DNA of 24,153 nucleotides from CAZYXO01 sp964651315 (GCA_964651315.1 CAZYXO010000006.1:1-24153), one strand, 5' to 3'. Shown: positions 1 to 8,353, counted from the stretch's first letter. The notes: generated by a model not told the origin, from the letters alone. Translations and numbers: made by a program.

Positions 1-118
1 ATATTGTTCCTTCGCCACTTTGACTTATACTTGCTACATATATTGCATAACTTATACCTACTGTTAAAATTATTGTAACAATTCCTATTATTGTTATTAT
101 TTTTGCTTTCTTCTTCAT
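1..118 (-). CDS. N-terminus of an exported surface protein with SipW-type signal peptide (partial)
   Basis: Only the first 39 codons are inside the window; the gene runs off the left edge. It starts at an ATG at 118 behind a good Shine-Dalgarno, AAGGAGAG at 126-133. The N-terminus begins MKKKAKIITI, followed by a hydrophobic stretch and the segment ISYAIYVASISQSG. This matches the start of the 691-residue protein at 18852-20927 in layout (MKKK, hydrophobic core, ITYALFYSSVTQSD). Both resemble the signal peptides of TasA/CotN-like proteins processed by the SipW peptidase, so it is probably exported and anchored or released outside the cell. It has its own promoter (169-196) and is separated from the Tad-like operon by a terminator. 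Its function cannot be read from this fragment; a surface protein related to the 691-residue one is the natural guess. Confidence 0.75.
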   Translation of the reverse strand, partial: MKKKAKIITIIGIVTIILTVGISYAIYVASISQSGEGTI

Positions 119-156
119 ATAAATACTCTCCTTAAAGACTTGTGGATAACTCTCTA

Positions 157-205
157 AATCTTAAGAGTATTATATAAAAATTACCCCCCCCTGCAAGAGA
201 ACAAA
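157..205 (-). repeat. Promoter/leader repeat, copy 1 (copy 2 at 20960-21010)
   Basis: Positions 157-180 are identical to 20960-20983 over 24 bases, including the -10 box and the CTTAAG palindrome in the early transcript. The G-rich spacer and the segment CAAGAGAACAA beyond the -35 box are also conserved with small changes. The RBS region (ATACTCTCCTT on the plus strand) matches too. Each copy drives an exported protein with a SipW-type signal peptide, so this looks like a shared regulatory cassette and not a mobile repeat. Confidence 0.8.
169..196 (-). promoter_or_regulatory. Promoter with G8 homopolymer in the -35/-10 spacer
   Basis: Read on the minus strand, TTGCAG (191-196) and a perfect TATAAT (169-174) are separated by 16 bp. 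Eight consecutive G (184-191) run from the last base of the -35 box into the spacer. The element lies about 50 bp upstream of the start codon at 118. Long G runs are rare in this AT-rich sequence, and a homopolymer inside a promoter spacer is the classic form of slippage-driven phase variation, because one base more or less changes the spacing. Confidence 0.7.
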
Positions 206-224
206 TGTACGTTTTTTCAACAAA

Positions 225-248
225 CAAAAAAGTTAACATTTGTTAACT
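225..248 (-). terminator. Intrinsic terminator of the Tad-like operon
   Basis: On the minus strand, just after the tadC stop, AGTTAACA-AA-TGTTAACT forms an 8-bp perfect inverted repeat (231-248) followed by a run of T. The very tight loop means the innermost pairs probably open. The position, 9 bp past the stop and ahead of the next gene's promoter, fits an operon-ending terminator. An operator reading of the palindrome cannot be excluded. Confidence 0.6.
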
Positions 249-256
249 AATTTATT

Positions 257-1045
257 TTATACATTCATCATTAATAAAACTGCAATAATAAGTAATAACA
301 TAACTCCAAGTCCAGTAGTTATTAACATACTCATAGTTTTACTTTCCATTTTATCTAATCTTTCTTTATATTTAGTTTCTCTTGCTTTTTGTTGTAAATT
401 AGAAATTGATTTTGAAAATGCTAATATTTGTTCTTGTTTTCTTTCTTGTCTACCTAAACTTAATCGATATAATAATCTCATCATACGCATCGAATCTCTT
501 ACTGGATATTGTTTAGCAAAATCCATATATGGTTCAATAGTATCATTACCAGCATTAATTTCATTGATTAAATCTTGTAAACCAACTTTAAATATTTCTG
601 GAGCATCATCAATACTTTTACCAATTGCAACTGGTACAGTATAATGTTGAATAAGTATTTCAATACTCTTTAAATAATGTGGTAACATTGCATCTATTTG
701 ATGTAAATGTCTTTTATAATAATTTTTATAAGAAAAATAATCAAGTTTAAATACTAAGAATCCAGCAAGAATTGAAAATATAAATGTTACATATGTTAAA
801 TTAGAAATAAATAAGAATAACATCAAAACTGCAATAATAATTCCATTTCTTACCCTTTTACCAAATAAGACATCAGCATTTACTGTACTTCCATACTTTG
901 CTTGACATAAAAAGTCCCAGTCATCTTCTTTTATTCTTCTAAAATACATTTCATTATCTTGTAAAAATTTATTTGTATTAATTTTCCCTATATATATCGC
1001 TATAAAGAAGATAATAACTGCAATAACTAATATTTCTATATACAT
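257..1045 (-). CDS. tadC: TadC-like inner-membrane platform protein
   Basis: This is the second of two adjacent GspF/T2SSF-type platform proteins of the Tad (type IVc pilus) export machine; in known systems TadB and TadC sit in the membrane and couple the ATPase to pilin assembly. The 262-residue product has an N-terminal membrane helix (about residues 3-18), a second hydrophobic block near 65-100, a soluble helical middle (LPHYLKSIEILIQHYTVPVA and onward, typical of the F domain) and a C-terminal membrane helix ending LLLIIAVLLMMNV. I chose the ATG at 1045: AGGTGGTGA lies 5 bases upstream, whereas the upstream GTG codons fall inside that ribosome site. It follows tadB by one base, implying translational coupling. 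Family assignment rests on size, topology and neighbours; sequence identity to characterised TadC is likely low. Confidence 0.75.
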   Translation of the reverse strand: MYIEILVIAVIIFFIAIYIGKINTNKFLQDNEMYFRRIKEDDWDFLCQAKYGSTVNADVLFGKRVRNGIIIAVLMLFLFISNLTYVTFIFSILAGFLVFKLDYFSYKNYYKRHLHQIDAMLPHYLKSIEILIQHYTVPVAIGKSIDDAPEIFKVGLQDLINEINAGNDTIEPYMDFAKQYPVRDSMRMMRLLYRLSLGRQERKQEQILAFSKSISNLQQKARETKYKERLDKMESKTMSMLITTGLGVMLLLIIAVLLMMNV

Positions 1046-1046
1046 A

Positions 1047-1940
1047 TTATTCACCACCTACATCTTCATTATAATATTTCTCACCATTTAGTAAGAAAAA
1101 TCCATTTATAATAATAATTGCATGTAATATTAAAGGAACATACCATATTTCTAATAATTCTAAATATGCATCTACTTGTAATAAGAATTGCATTACCATA
1201 ACTAGTAAAAATAAAATCATTCCAAAAGATATAAATCTTCGATGAAAATTCTTACGATCCATTTGATCTCGATATACACCTTCAACTAGAGCATCGATAT
1301 CCATTGCCATGTTTTCTAGTGCCTCTCCTGAATCTTTTGAACCTTCATTTGTTATTTGCAAAAACAATTGATGCATATTCTTTACCATATAAAATGGATA
1401 TTTTTGATTAAAGAATGCAATTGATTCTTCAATAGTTCCATTTTGATATGACATATCAATCATTGTTTTTAAATCACTTAATATCGGATCTTCTAAAATT
1501 CCTGAATCTCTAACACCCTCTAATGCTTTTACAAAACTTTGAGTAGTGTTAAATTCCATTATTACGTTTGTTGTATAAGCCTCTATTTGTTCAAAAACAA
1601 ATTCGCTATATACTCTTTGGCATCTTAAATATGCTAAATATGGTATAAATGCTACTGCTACTACTGCATATACTATTGCCCATATAATACTATAAAAGTA
1701 AAGATAGGCAATACCACCTGCAACACCAGCAAATAAAATTACTTGCATTAAATATTGTCTTGGGGTATATTCAACACCTAATTCTATAGATTTTTGTCTT
1801 ACAACTTTAAAACTATAAGGAGCATACTTTTCATACGCATTGCCTATTTGAGTTACAAAGAATTTATAAACTCCTTCACCCGTATTTTTCCTATAAGTTA
1901 TTACAAAAATTGTAATAATTAAAAGTATAATTAATTCCAA
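1047..1940 (-). CDS. tadB: TadB-like inner-membrane platform protein
   Basis: A 297-residue GspF/T2SSF-type protein, the TadB partner of the Tad-like machine. It has an N-terminal membrane helix, a pair of hydrophobic segments near residues 65-110, a soluble helical domain with the typical spacing of the F domain (VFEQIEAYTTNVIMEFNTTQ, later LFLQITNEGSKDSGEALENM) and two C-terminal membrane helices. The longest reading uses GTG at 1949, but that codon lies within the Shine-Dalgarno GAAGGTGA. TTG at 1940, 5 bases after it, gives the same spacing as tadC and is preferred. It sits directly between the ATPase gene and tadC, the usual tadA-tadB-tadC order. Confidence 0.8.
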   Translation of the reverse strand: MELIILLIITIFVITYRKNTGEGVYKFFVTQIGNAYEKYAPYSFKVVRQKSIELGVEYTPRQYLMQVILFAGVAGGIAYLYFYSIIWAIVYAVVAVAFIPYLAYLRCQRVYSEFVFEQIEAYTTNVIMEFNTTQSFVKALEGVRDSGILEDPILSDLKTMIDMSYQNGTIEESIAFFNQKYPFYMVKNMHQLFLQITNEGSKDSGEALENMAMDIDALVEGVYRDQMDRKNFHRRFISFGMILFLLVMVMQFLLQVDAYLELLEIWYVPLILHAIIIINGFFLLNGEKYYNEDVGGE

Positions 1941-1957
1941 AGTATTCACCTTCTATT

Positions 1958-3046
1958 CTATAAAGTATCTATTGCTACTTCTTTTTCTTTTTTTTCTAAA
2001 TCTCCAAATACATTTTTATTTATTGTTATTTTTTGTTTTGCTAAATAATCAATTAAGAAATCAGATGGTGCATTTAATGATAACGTACCATCAGGATTTT
2101 TCTTGTATAACATATTTGAAATAGGTATATTATTATTATCAACATAAAATTCTACAACTTCTGATATTTCCCTGTGAAATCCTTTTGGTGTCATATATGC
2201 TCTTATATGTACTCCTATTTGAACATAACGATATATTGATTTTAAGAATTGATCAATATCGATATTTGTTTCAAGCAAACTATACATACGCATTGGTATA
2301 TTATTTGCACTATCTGAGTGTATTGTCGAAATAATATTATGTCCACTTGATATTGAGTTTCTAACACTTCCTACTGCTTCAGCACTTCTTACTTCAGATA
2401 GTAATATCCATTTAGGATTCTGACGCATACAAGTTACTAATATATCGGTATATGAAGCAATATTATTTGTTTTCATTGCTATTATATCTCGATGGGGAAA
2501 TATTCTATCTAAGTGCAATTCTAATGTATCTTCAATAGTTATTATTTTTTCGTTATCTCGAATATGACTTGCTAAATATTTAACAAATTCTGTTTTACCT
2601 GTACCAGTTTCTCCACTTACAACTATATTGCAATGTCCTAAAACACAATTGATTAGAAAATTATGCATATCTTCTGTAACATAATTTTCATTTAATAATT
2701 TTTCTTTATTAAGTCGTATTTTAGCAGGAGTTTTTCTGATTGTACACGCTATACCGTTTGTGGCAATTGATTCATGAACAAAGTTAAGTCTTAGTTCACT
2801 TGATTCAGCATCCAAAGTTGGAGATGCCATATTAAATGTTTTTCCCATTACGTTTGAACATTGAAAAGCAATTTTCTCCAACAAAGCATTATTTATTTCT
2901 GGTCTTTCTACTCGATTGATACCTTTTGTAAGTGATCTTGTCCAAATTTGACCATGATTAGTATAGGAAATATCAGTAATATCATCATTTTCTAAAAATT
3001 CCTTTAATGGCCCAAAATCAATTTGCGAAAAAATAGCATCTCTCAC
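1958..3046 (-). CDS. cpaF: CpaF/TadA-type secretion ATPase
   Basis: A hexameric AAA-like ATPase of the type II/IV secretion superfamily that powers pilin assembly at the cytoplasmic face. The 362-residue protein carries Walker A GETGTGKT (145-152), the Asp box IEDTLEL (171-177), Walker B with the following arginine in WILLSEVRSAEA (213-224) and the His box GHNIISTIH (235-243). This order and spacing match the CpaF/VirB11-like family. The N-terminal domain (1-110) is shorter than in many CpaF proteins; FGPLKEFLENDDITDISY is the usual entry motif. The start is GTG at 3046, four bases after GAAGGTGA, the same ribosome-site pattern as its neighbours. The core motifs are intact, so the machine should be energised. 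Confidence 0.9.
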   Translation of the reverse strand: MRDAIFSQIDFGPLKEFLENDDITDISYTNHGQIWTRSLTKGINRVERPEINNALLEKIAFQCSNVMGKTFNMASPTLDAESSELRLNFVHESIATNGIACTIRKTPAKIRLNKEKLLNENYVTEDMHNFLINCVLGHCNIVVSGETGTGKTEFVKYLASHIRDNEKIITIEDTLELHLDRIFPHRDIIAMKTNNIASYTDILVTCMRQNPKWILLSEVRSAEAVGSVRNSISSGHNIISTIHSDSANNIPMRMYSLLETNIDIDQFLKSIYRYVQIGVHIRAYMTPKGFHREISEVVEFYVDNNNIPISNMLYKKNPDGTLSLNAPSDFLIDYLAKQKITINKNVFGDLEKKEKEVAIDTL

Positions 3047-3091
3047 TTTTTCACCTTCTTTTTATTCTTATTTTTTATTTTTATTAATTTA

Positions 3092-3913
3092 TTATTGTGT
3101 CGGAGTATCAGTATTTGGTGTTACTTCTGTATTATTGCTTAAATCATTAGTATCAACTGGTGTTGATTTTGATTCGATAAATGCTTTAATATCTTCACTA
3201 CTTATTTCCGTTGCACCAGGTGTTTCAGTATAAGTTTTATTTCTTGGAACTGGTATAATACTTACTTGCGAACTAGTAATGTAACCAGCTTTCATTAGCA
3301 ATAAATAATATTCAGTTGGAACTGCAAATAATAATGAACTAGGTGTTCTTGTTTCACTTAATGTAAATACATGTCTTCCTTGGCTATCTTTAACATCTAA
3401 TACTTCAATACTTTTAATAAATTCACCAAATATAATTTTATTTGTAGAATCTACTGCTTTAAAGTATAAATCAATATAATCACCAGGATAAATTGAATTT
3501 CCATAAGTAGATTGTAAATCAACTTTTAATGAGAAAATTGTATATCCATCAGGAATATTTTCAAATGATGAATTTGGTAAATCTTCTTTAGCAACTATTT
3601 GATCTGTGTAAAACAAGCCGTTTTTTACTATTGATGTACCAGGTGTAACATATTTATTAATTAGTTGATTACTATTTTTAATTAAATTTGGACTACTCTT
3701 TAAAATATCCTTACTTACTTTTACAGTTGTTAACATATCTTTTGTTATTAATGTTGCTGCCTCAATATTTTGTTTAGCACATGGAATTGTTTCTAATTTT
3801 AATTCTTCTCCTACTCTCCAGTTATAACCTATGTATAGAACTACTACTCCAAGTATTACTCCTAATATTGTTACTGTGTTTTTGTTTCCTAAAAATCTTT
3901 TTAATGCATTCAT
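3092..3913 (-). CDS. cpaB: CpaB-like pilus assembly protein with SAF domain
   Basis: A 273-residue protein with a single N-terminal membrane helix (about residues 14-32) and an extracytoplasmic region. Residues about 43-105 look like the SAF domain of CpaB/RcpC (IPCAKQNIEAATLITKDMLT and VTPGTSIVKNGLFY), followed by a beta-rich stretch with GDYIDLYF, typical of RcpC/CpaB. The C-terminus is a Ser/Thr/Pro/Asn-rich tail. In known Tad systems CpaB is a periplasmic or cell-wall-side assembly factor. Its start at 3913 has a strong GGAGG 9-10 bases upstream. It lies between the TadE-like gene and the ATPase, which supports the assignment. Confidence 0.8.
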   Translation of the reverse strand: MNALKRFLGNKNTVTILGVILGVVVLYIGYNWRVGEELKLETIPCAKQNIEAATLITKDMLTTVKVSKDILKSSPNLIKNSNQLINKYVTPGTSIVKNGLFYTDQIVAKEDLPNSSFENIPDGYTIFSLKVDLQSTYGNSIYPGDYIDLYFKAVDSTNKIIFGEFIKSIEVLDVKDSQGRHVFTLSETRTPSSLLFAVPTEYYLLLMKAGYITSSQVSIIPVPRNKTYTETPGATEISSEDIKAFIESKSTPVDTNDLSNNTEVTPNTDTPTQ

Positions 3914-3935
3914 TTATTTTTTCCTCCTTATTCTA

Positions 3936-4358
3936 TTAATTAGCATCGCTTTTTTTAGTTTCAATTTCTAAAATAGCGTCTACTTTATTAACTATATCAA
4001 AATCTTCTGCATTACCAGCTATCGTAAATGTATTTGATTTACTTGTTACTTTTATACTCACCTTAGGTGGAGATTCATATATATCATAAAAACTTATTTG
4101 ATATGTTTTACTCATATTAGCATTTTCTGCAAAACGAAGCATAAAGTTTTCCATAAATTTTTCTTTATTTATTCTGACTTCTCCATATTGTCTATAATAA
4201 TTATAATCTACTGCTTCTAGCATAGATGCTTCTGCGGCTTCTTTTAATAAATAATAATCTTGTTGGTTAGTCGAAGTATAACTTTGAATTATCATCATAA
4301 TAACTACTATGAATACTCCTAAAACAATTAACCAATACCCCCAATATGATTCTTTCAT
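3936..4358 (-). CDS. TadE-like minor pseudopilin, small membrane-anchored protein
   Basis: A 140-residue protein with one N-terminal membrane helix (residues about 8-27, WGYWLIVLGVFIVVIMMII) and an extracytoplasmic domain. Size, topology and place in the operon resemble TadE/TadF-type minor pseudopilins, which carry a hydrophobic N-terminal helix. The EAAEASMLEAVDYNYYRQYG segment just after the helix continues the amphipathic stalk expected of pilin-like proteins. There is no obvious processing site before the helix, so it may stay uncleaved. AGGTGA precedes the ATG at 4358. The role is inferred from context; I do not recognise a firm family. Confidence 0.6.
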   Translation of the reverse strand: MKESYWGYWLIVLGVFIVVIMMIIQSYTSTNQQDYYLLKEAAEASMLEAVDYNYYRQYGEVRINKEKFMENFMLRFAENANMSKTYQISFYDIYESPPKVSIKVTSKSNTFTIAGNAEDFDIVNKVDAILEIETKKSDAN

Positions 4359-4365
4359 TCTTCAC

Positions 4366-7300
4366 CTACTTCCATGCTGGTCCTGTTCCTACATCTAAAC
4401 CAATATTTTTGGTCCATAATTCCCAGGTTCGATTCATTTCATGCGGAATATTTATTTCTCCTGATTCTATTTGATTTAATAATTGACTCTTGCAAATTAG
4501 ATTTTCATATTTCTTGCCATTTTCATCTATTCCATTTTCACATTCTAATGTATTTGCTGCATATCCGCCATTTGCTTCTTGACTTTTATTATATCTTTTC
4601 AGTGCTCTTATAGCAGAAGGTGTAAGAGTGAATGTATATTCAGCAGTTTGATAAGCATTTTCGCCTTTTTCTTCGATTTCTTTTTTAGTCTCTTCACCTT
4701 TTTCGGTATTCCAGTTATAACCTAAATCTCTTTCATTTGGATTTAAATTGTTTAATGATACTGTTCGATAGAAGTACTTAATTCCATTATCATATGCACA
4801 ACCTTCATCTTCACAATCATCTGTTGTTAATAATGTACATGTATATTGATCTTCTTTTACACATTCAAATCCATCCATTGAATTATCACTACAACTACAG
4901 AAATATTCACACTCTGGACAGTTTACTTCATATACACAAACATATGATAAGTAATCTTTATTATTAGTATCACATGTTGTTGATATTCCATTATTTCCAA
5001 TTAATCTTCCTAGATTTCCTGTATCATAATATTCCCCTATATCACTAAAGTTAATTGCAAAAGCATATACTCCTTGATTTGTTCCAAGTGATACTGGAAG
5101 TCCAAGTAAATTATTTGCATTTGTTGCAGACGTTGTTATATTTCCTGTTACATATTTAGTATAGAACGTTGCTCTTGGTTGATATATTCCTTCTTTATTA
5201 CTTGTTTTTCTAATATAATTACTTACTGGCACACTTGTTTTACTTGTTGTACAGTTTCCGTTAGTATCACAAGTAGTTTTTGTTATTTCTTTTGTTTTTA
5301 TCGTTGTAGAAGTATTACTTGTACACGTATTATAATTATTATCTACCTCTCCATCACATGTCCATAAACTTGAACTACTGCTTGTAACAGTCCCATGAAA
5401 TACATCTTCATTATTATTTGAAATTAATGTTTTAATATAATCTTCGGAGTAAGTATATTTTATTGTTGGTGTTAGTTTTAATTCACTTTCCCATGTTGCA
5501 CATGAATTTATACTAGTTATACTATTGTTTATTGCTGCATTATACGTTCCAATATTTGCTCTTGCTGCTTCTAATGATGCACTATTTGCAGATATTTCTG
5601 CATTTGTATCGGCTATTTTTTTATCTATTTCTTCTCTTGCTTTATCAGTTTTAGCATTATTTCTTTCTGTTTGTAATGATTGAATTTGATTTGCTAAACT
5701 TAATGCATTACTTTCTAATGTTTTTATTAAAGCAGCAGTAGTCGTTAGTGCATTTGTATTATTATTGTAATCATTATTAAATGTTGTATAATTTATTTTA
5801 TCTGTATAGCATGTTTTTGTTCCTTTTATGCTTGTTCTTAATGTAAAATATGTTCCACTTCTTACACCTTTTACTGTTTCTGGCAAATTAATGTAAAAAT
5901 CTTCTTTACAATATACTTTACAATAAGGATTGTTTTTTATTATACTTGTTAATTCATAACTATTTCCTAATTGGTCATTTTTACCCAAAACACATGCTTT
6001 TATATTTTGATTTCCTTCTATCGAATTTATTTCTGCTGTTATTCCTTCTCCATCTTCTACAGTACAATCCCCATCAAAACAAACTTTTGATTCACAGCTT
6101 GTACAATATTTTATTGAGTCTTCTTGTTTCAAATTAGGATCACTACAACACGTTTTAGCAAATTCACTTGGATTAAAACTTGAATTACCTGGTGTTAATG
6201 AGGGTGTACTATAACACGAACAATATTGATTATAGTATCCTAAATGCTCTGGATTACTTAAATCTAATGACGAACAACATAAACTTGAAAATCTTTCTGG
6301 ATCAAAATTACTACTTTCAGGATTTAATTCATCTGTTGAAAAGCAAGTTGTAGTAATATCGTTTACTTTTCCGCTTACTAATACTGGTCGACTGTTATTT
6401 TTACAATCTGGTATTACAAACATTAATTTTTGTTTTTTGCTATTTCCAGCATCGACATATGCTAAATTAGCTGGAGAACCTGCATAACAAGCCCATGGTT
6501 TAATATAAATTAACACTTCATTTTCAAATAACTCTCTTTTACCTGATGCTCTAAATTTAACTGATATATCACTACCTGAATAAGCAACACTTACATTACT
6601 TATTTTTACACCTTTAGTTTTACTTACAACTTCAAAATTATTCAAACGTATATTAGATGCTGGAATATTACCCGCATTTTTTAATAATACATCATATTCT
6701 AAAGTTGTCTTATCAATTGTTGATTCAATTTCCTTATATTCATTTTTAATTATTTCAAATTCTTTTATATTTAAAATATTTATAAGCTCTTCACGACTAA
6801 GTTGATTGTTATATGCTCTGTCACCAAGTTTTATTGCTTTTTCAAAAAATTCAAACCCTTTTGCAAAATTAGTTTTGCCATCTATATCCTTAAAGAACAC
6901 AAAATTATCCTTTGAAATTCCACCATTTTTATATCGTTCTGCAAATTTTAAGAACGCATTTGCAGGCGATGAAAAATATCCTCTATTTCCTTTACCATAT
7001 TCGTAATAATAGAAAATCAAACGGTATGTAACTTGATTTACTATTCTATCAGCTTTTTTTTTCGGGTATATACCATATTCTTGAGTTAATAAATGATAAG
7101 CATAAACCATTGCCGTATCAAACGCTCTTAATCTTGCTGGTATTTCTTTATTATTTACAAATCTATAAACATCTCCAGTAGGATCAATATCTCTTCTTAT
7201 ATCATAACCACCACCAGGACCATATGATTCCGGAGATAAGCAATATGCAACATATGTATCTCCACCAACTTTTGCTACCCAGTCATAGTAAGCATATTTT

Positions 7301-7485
7301 GAACTAAAATTTCCTGAAGTATTATTACGATATCTAATATCTGAATCTATACCTCCAGTACCTTTGGTATTATGAAATGAATAATTTCGATTATGCCAAT
7401 AACTTGCTTTTGCTGTGTCCATTATTGCAAAAAAAGCCACTCCAAAGATTATTAATATAAGAATTAATTTAACTTTTTTTTTCAT
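4366..7485 (-). CDS. Large Cys-rich secreted protein with thioester-like N-terminal domain, putative adhesin
   Basis: A 1039-residue secreted protein made by the Tad-like operon. ATG at 7485 overlaps the previous stop as ATGA and has AAGGA upstream, so I prefer it to the longer reading from 7566. Residues 1-27 form a signal peptide ending near TAKA. Residues about 60-240 resemble a thioester domain: AYCLSP (Cys82) and RIVNQVTYR (Gln151) sit like the Cys and Gln that form the internal thioester of Gram-positive adhesins. A beta-rich region follows (265-370), then two Cys-rich tandem modules (381-423 and 424-461, each C-[FY]-S-T ... F.P..F ... CC), more Cys clusters, a coiled coil (about 585-657) and further Cys-rich segments. 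No sortase motif or C-terminal membrane helix is present. It may be a surface adhesin or pilus-tip component; thioester chemistry is inference. Confidence 0.65.
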   Translation of the reverse strand: MKKKVKLILILIIFGVAFFAIMDTAKASYWHNRNYSFHNTKGTGGIDSDIRYRNNTSGNFSSKYAYYDWVAKVGGDTYVAYCLSPESYGPGGGYDIRRDIDPTGDVYRFVNNKEIPARLRAFDTAMVYAYHLLTQEYGIYPKKKADRIVNQVTYRLIFYYYEYGKGNRGYFSSPANAFLKFAERYKNGGISKDNFVFFKDIDGKTNFAKGFEFFEKAIKLGDRAYNNQLSREELINILNIKEFEIIKNEYKEIESTIDKTTLEYDVLLKNAGNIPASNIRLNNFEVVSKTKGVKISNVSVAYSGSDISVKFRASGKRELFENEVLIYIKPWACYAGSPANLAYVDAGNSKKQKLMFVIPDCKNNSRPVLVSGKVNDITTTCFSTDELNPESSNFDPERFSSLCCSSLDLSNPEHLGYYNQYCSCYSTPSLTPGNSSFNPSEFAKTCCSDPNLKQEDSIKYCTSCESKVCFDGDCTVEDGEGITAEINSIEGNQNIKACVLGKNDQLGNSYELTSIIKNNPYCKVYCKEDFYINLPETVKGVRSGTYFTLRTSIKGTKTCYTDKINYTTFNNDYNNNTNALTTTAALIKTLESNALSLANQIQSLQTERNNAKTDKAREEIDKKIADTNAEISANSASLEAARANIGTYNAAINNSITSINSCATWESELKLTPTIKYTYSEDYIKTLISNNNEDVFHGTVTSSSSSLWTCDGEVDNNYNTCTSNTSTTIKTKEITKTTCDTNGNCTTSKTSVPVSNYIRKTSNKEGIYQPRATFYTKYVTGNITTSATNANNLLGLPVSLGTNQGVYAFAINFSDIGEYYDTGNLGRLIGNNGISTTCDTNNKDYLSYVCVYEVNCPECEYFCSCSDNSMDGFECVKEDQYTCTLLTTDDCEDEGCAYDNGIKYFYRTVSLNNLNPNERDLGYNWNTEKGEETKKEIEEKGENAYQTAEYTFTLTPSAIRALKRYNKSQEANGGYAANTLECENGIDENGKKYENLICKSQLLNQIESGEINIPHEMNRTWELWTKNIGLDVGTGPAWK

Positions 7486-8264
7486 ATTACACTTTTTCCT
7501 TTTTTCTTGATTAAAATAATTGTTACCACTATACCAACTAAAACTATAGCTCCAGTAGTAATCCATATTTCTTTCGTATATTTGTCATAAAAAGATACAT
7601 CATCTTTTTCTTTCACATCATCACTTTTTTGTTCTTCATCGTTAATTTTATTTTTACTATATCCATCTACTTTTTCAATAATTTCATCGACTGTTAAATC
7701 ACTGACAATAAATTGTTGACAATAAGTATATGTTTTAAAATCATCACACATTGAATATTCAGAAACATCATTAAATTTAGGAGTTGTAATATTAATAGTT
7801 TTTAATAACTCTGCTTGGCAATTATTAATATTTGCATAAACAGATACTTCATAATCATATGTATTATTTGCATCATTATTTATTTGTTCCACATTACCTT
7901 TATTATTTTCATTATAAAAATATGTTTTAGTTTCATTTGTATCTTTATTTTTTACAATAACATAAATATCTTTAGTAATATTCCGAATAGTTAATTTTAT
8001 ACCATAATCCATTAATTTAACTATTTCGGGATTTTCTTCAATTTCATCACTTATTTCTGTTTCATTATCTGATTCCTCATCTGTTTCTGGTTGTGGAATG
8101 CCAAAATCTCCATTATCAACTTCAATTATTTCATAAGCCACTTTAACTTTACTTGCAAGTAAATTTAAATTAGCTTGTTCTTTATAAGTACATTCAGCTT
8201 TTATATTTAGTATAAAACAACTAAATATTATTAAGGAAAATACTATATATTTTAAATGCTTCAT
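7482..8264 (-). CDS. Type I membrane protein, first gene of the Tad-like operon
   Basis: I do not recognise a family. The 260-residue product has a signal peptide (residues 1-24, cleavage near NIKAEC), an extracytoplasmic domain with a strongly acidic stretch (about residues 58-80, rich in Glu, Asp and Ser) and four or so Cys residues, then a C-terminal membrane helix (about 233-253) with a positively charged KKKGKS tail. This is a classic N-out, C-in anchor. GGAGG lies 6 bases before the ATG at 8264. The stop overlaps the start of the large Cys-rich protein, so the two are translationally coupled and may interact, for example as anchor and ligand. It is the first gene after the divergent intergenic region at 8265-8377. 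Confidence 0.7.
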   Translation of the reverse strand: MKHLKYIVFSLIIFSCFILNIKAECTYKEQANLNLLASKVKVAYEIIEVDNGDFGIPQPETDEESDNETEISDEIEENPEIVKLMDYGIKLTIRNITKDIYVIVKNKDTNETKTYFYNENNKGNVEQINNDANNTYDYEVSVYANINNCQAELLKTINITTPKFNDVSEYSMCDDFKTYTYCQQFIVSDLTVDEIIEKVDGYSKNKINDEEQKSDDVKEKDDVSFYDKYTKEIWITTGAIVLVGIVVTIILIKKKGKSVI

Positions 8265-8324
8265 TACAATCCTCCAATACTACTATAAGATTATCACAAA
8301 TTTTTAATAGTTGCAATTAATAAA

Positions 8325-8353
8325 TTGAAAAAATAACGTATCTATGATAAATT
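8325..8353 (+). promoter_or_regulatory. Promoter of the CAAX protease operon
   Basis: TTGAAA (8325-8330) and TAAATT (8348-8353) are spaced by 17 bp, and TGA before the -10 gives an extended -10. It lies about 25 bp upstream of the ATG at 8378. The opposite strand of this 113-bp gap must hold the promoter of the Tad-like operon; TTGCAA at 8311-8316 is a possible -35 for it. Confidence 0.5.

Noticed and set aside
141..149. Exact match to the DnaA box (TGTGGATAA) in the leader of the gene at 1-118
   Set aside because: A single 9-bp match is expected by chance fairly often in a window of this size; no cluster of boxes, no AT-rich unwinding element and no dnaA or dnaN gene nearby.
7486..7566. Longer N-terminus of the large Cys-rich protein
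   Set aside because: The extra 27 residues would precede a perfect signal peptide and overlap the membrane helix region of the upstream gene; the ATG at 7485 has a ribosome site and ATGA coupling.
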